From Cyanobacteria bacterium UBA1186 (GTDB taxonomy: Bacteria; Cyanobacteriota; Vampirovibrionia; Gastranaerophilales; Gastranaerophilaceae), in the NCBI GenBank assembly GCA_002309875.1, contig DBYM01000051.1, positions 1 through 7,445 on the forward strand: a stretch of 7,445 nucleotides of DNA. The letters are read 5' to 3'. Below are positions 6,064-7,445 of the stretch, one piece after another. Position 1 is the stretch's first letter. The number at the start of each line of letters is the position of its first letter. The notes under the pieces were generated by a model. That model was not told the DNA's origin, did not search any database, and saw only the letters and a list, made by a program, of their open reading frames with translations. The position numbers and the translations under genes were made by a program.

Positions 6064-6096
6064 CCCCTCCCCTTGAGGGAGGGGTTAGGGGTGGGG
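6064..6096 (+). repeat. Hairpin and G-quadruplex-capable element
   Basis: CCCCTCCC (6064-6071) and GGGAGGGG (6077-6084) form an 8-bp stem with a 5-nt loop. The right arm continues into two more G tracts (6088-6091 and 6093-6096). The four tracts GGG, GGGG, GGGG, GGGG are joined by loops of 1, 3 and 1 nt, a canonical quadruplex pattern. G-rich tracts of this length are unusual in such AT-rich surroundings. There is no T tail, so it is not a normal terminator. Confidence 0.75.
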
Positions 6097-6153
6097 TGAT
6101 TATTGACTTGGGAATAGTGAACAGAATCGAATTGAATTACAACTCGCGATACC

Positions 6154-6182
6154 TTTACAAAACTGCTCATTCATGCTCTAAT
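6154..6182 (+). promoter_or_regulatory. Promoter for the ndk-tgt operon
   Basis: TTTACA (6154-6159), a 17-bp spacer, then TCTAAT (6177-6182); each box is a 5/6 match. Predicted start near 6189, about 29 nt before the ndk ATG. Confidence 0.65.
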
Positions 6183-6217
6183 ATTGCTATCGGGAGTATT
6201 TATATAAAGGAGAAGTT

Positions 6218-6706
6218 ATGAGACCTGAAGAAAGAACATTCGTTGCGATTAAGCCTGACGGAGTAAAGAGAGGGCTTATCGGCAGAATTATTGAAAGATT
6301 TGAGGATAAAGGATTTAAGATTGTCGGAATGAAACTTTTGCAGGTCACTCCTGAACTTGCGGCACAGCATTATGCCGAACACGTCGGGAAATCTTTTTAT
6401 AACAGACTGATTTATTACATAACAAGCGCACCGATTGTTGCAATGGTTGTTCAGGGTTACAATGCGGTTGAGAGCGTACGTCATACCGTTGGTGCAACAA
6501 GCCCTATGAATGCCGATGTCGGTACTATTCGTGCTGATTTTGCACAAATTATGGAATACAACGTAATCCACGCTTCTGATTCTCCTGCAAGTGCAGAAAG
6601 AGAAATCGGGATTTATTTTAAACCTGAAGAGATTTATGACAATTGGCAGTCTATGCAGGAAATGATTGCGTATGATGAAGAACGTTATACTCAACAGGGA
6701 CTGTAA
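6218..6706 (+). CDS. ndk: Nucleoside diphosphate kinase
   Basis: Transfers the gamma-phosphate of ATP to nucleoside diphosphates through a phospho-histidine, balancing NTP and dNTP pools in the cytoplasm. Landmarks are RTFVAIKPDGVKRGLIG (6-22, with the nucleotide-binding K12), the R88/T94 region (VRHTVGATSP), GTIRADF (102-108), and NVIHASDSPASAEREI (115-130), where H118 is the catalytic histidine. At 162 residues it is slightly longer than the common ~140-150, with the extra length at the C-terminus. The Ala after the histidine (HAS rather than HGS) is seen in archaeal-type enzymes. AAAGGAGA (6206-6213) precedes ATG 6218. Its stop overlaps the tgt start by one base (TAATG), pointing to an operon and coupled translation. 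Confidence 0.97.
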   Translation: MRPEERTFVAIKPDGVKRGLIGRIIERFEDKGFKIVGMKLLQVTPELAAQHYAEHVGKSFYNRLIYYITSAPIVAMVVQGYNAVESVRHTVGATSPMNADVGTIRADFAQIMEYNVIHASDSPASAEREIGIYFKPEEIYDNWQSMQEMIAYDEERYTQQGL

Positions 6707-7445
6707 TGGAATCCGTATTTGATAATTTTAGTTATAAATTAGTTCATACCGATAAAAAAACAGGCGCACGTGCGGGAATATTGCATACTCCTCACGGTGA
6801 TATTCTGACGCCGATTTTTATGCCCGTTGGTACAAATTCGACCGTTAAACTCGTTACAAATAATAACCTTTACGACACAGGCGCACAGATAATTCTTGCA
6901 AATTCTTACCACTTGTATTTGAGAGCAGGGCATAAACTGATTGAAAAATTCGGCGGTATTCATGGTTTTATGAATTGGAATAAGCCTGTTCTTACGGATT
7001 CGGGCGGATTTCAGGTATTTTCGCTCGCCCATTTAAGAAAAATTTCTGAGGAAGGTGTTGAATTTCGTGACCCGAAAGACGGAAAAAAACATTTTATAAG
7101 TCCCGAAGTTTCTATGGAAATTCAGCAGTCAATCGGTGCGGATATAATTATGGCATTCGATTGGTGCGCACCTTACCCATGCGATTACGATACGGCAAAA
7201 GAAGCGATGGAGCGTACTCACAGATGGCTTGAAAGATGCGTTAAAGCAAAAACAAATCCTAAACAGGCATTATTCCCGATTTGTCAGGGGGCTTTTTATG
7301 ATGATTTAAGACGTGAAAGTGCGGCTTTCGTTTCTTCGATTCCTGCCGCAGGTTATGCCATAGGCGGTTTAAGCGTTGGTGAAGATAAAGAAACAATGAA
7401 CCATTTTGTCGAATTTACCGCTCCGCTTCTGCCTGAGGACAAACC
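6706..7445 (+). CDS. tgt: Queuine tRNA-ribosyltransferase (tRNA-guanine transglycosylase), 3'-truncated
   Basis: Exchanges guanine-34 in the anticodon of Tyr, His, Asn and Asp tRNAs for preQ1, the entry step of queuosine modification. About 246 residues are present; the family is ~370-400, so the C-terminus, including the zinc site and the nucleophilic Asp, lies beyond the window. Landmarks are MPVGT (39-43), LANSYHLYLRAG (64-75), LTDSGGFQVFSL (96-107, D98 the general acid/base Asp), FDWCAPYP (151-158, substrate-binding D152 and C154), CQGAFYDDLR (193-202) and GGLSVGE (220-226). Small deviations from the usual FDEC and QGG are noted but the key residues remain. The start overlaps the ndk stop by one base, and AGGGA (6696-6700) inside ndk is its ribosome binding site. 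Confidence 0.96.
   Translation, partial: MESVFDNFSYKLVHTDKKTGARAGILHTPHGDILTPIFMPVGTNSTVKLVTNNNLYDTGAQIILANSYHLYLRAGHKLIEKFGGIHGFMNWNKPVLTDSGGFQVFSLAHLRKISEEGVEFRDPKDGKKHFISPEVSMEIQQSIGADIIMAFDWCAPYPCDYDTAKEAMERTHRWLERCVKAKTNPKQALFPICQGAFYDDLRRESAAFVSSIPAAGYAIGGLSVGEDKETMNHFVEFTAPLLPEDK

Larger units (their letters stand above)
6018..6121 (+). repeat. Direct-repeat-flanked intergenic element
   Basis: Two 18-bp copies, TGATTTGGGAATAGTGAA (6018-6035) and TGACTTGGGAATAGTGAA (6104-6121), differ at one base and start 86 bp apart. Between them lie heptamer repeats and a C-rich/G-rich hairpin. No coding potential is seen here. It is part of a 314-bp gene-free gap (5904-6217). The rest of that gap holds the TPR leader, an A/T-rich imperfect hairpin (5964-5995) and the ndk promoter. 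Confidence 0.7.

Noticed and set aside
6031..6121. CRISPR array
   Set aside because: Units are 7 bp and contiguous, and the 18-bp copies number only two; there are no regular spacers and no cas genes.
6200..6694. 164-residue open frame antisense to ndk
   Set aside because: It lies wholly opposite ndk, which has clear family motifs, a ribosome binding site and a promoter. The antisense protein resembles nothing and mirrors ndk codon structure.
6739..7032. 97-residue minus-strand open frame
   Set aside because: It is antisense to tgt, whose frame runs to the window edge with conserved motifs.

Overview
The window looks like chromosomal DNA from an AT-rich bacterium. The genes are short-spaced housekeeping or lineage-specific genes, mostly with Shine-Dalgarno sites and sigma-70-type promoters. 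I suspect a gut relative of the non-photosynthetic Cyanobacteria (Melainabacteria/Gastranaerophilales). The hints are the style of the small protein at 218-625 and of the Q/P-rich TPR protein, and heptameric repeats between genes like those known in cyanobacteria. This placement is inference from general pattern, not from a marker gene I can align.

Layout. (1) 1-29, minus: the first codons of an unidentified gene, preceded by a promoter and a roughly 95-nt leader able to fold into hairpins. (2) 165-625, plus: a strong promoter and a 135-residue protein of unknown function, ending at a bidirectional terminator. (3) 688-840, minus: rpmH (ribosomal protein bL34), missed by simple ORF calling because it is short. 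(4) 953-1762, plus: proC, convergent with (5) 1843-3537, minus: a short-form GT35 alpha-glucan phosphorylase; the two share a hairpin terminator. (6) 3773-5903, minus: a probable two-gene operon of a Q/P-rich TPR protein (TTG start) and a YkgJ-type cysteine-cluster protein. (7) 5904-6217: a gene-free stretch holding heptamer repeats, a hairpin/G-quadruplex element between 18-bp direct repeats, and the ndk promoter. (8) 6218-7445, plus: ndk overlapping tgt (queuosine tRNA modification), with tgt cut by the window edge.

The genes do not form one pathway. They cover translation and tRNA modification (rpmH, tgt), nucleotide balance (ndk), proline synthesis (proC) and storage glucan use (phosphorylase). 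I see no phage, transposase, CRISPR or defence genes. The most notable points are: a Ser where GT35 phosphorylases carry the PLP-binding Lys; the structured leader at the left edge; heptamer repeats at two sites in opposite orientation, one of which supplies a gene's stop codon; the G4-capable repeat element; and the uncharacterised TPR/Cys-cluster gene pair.
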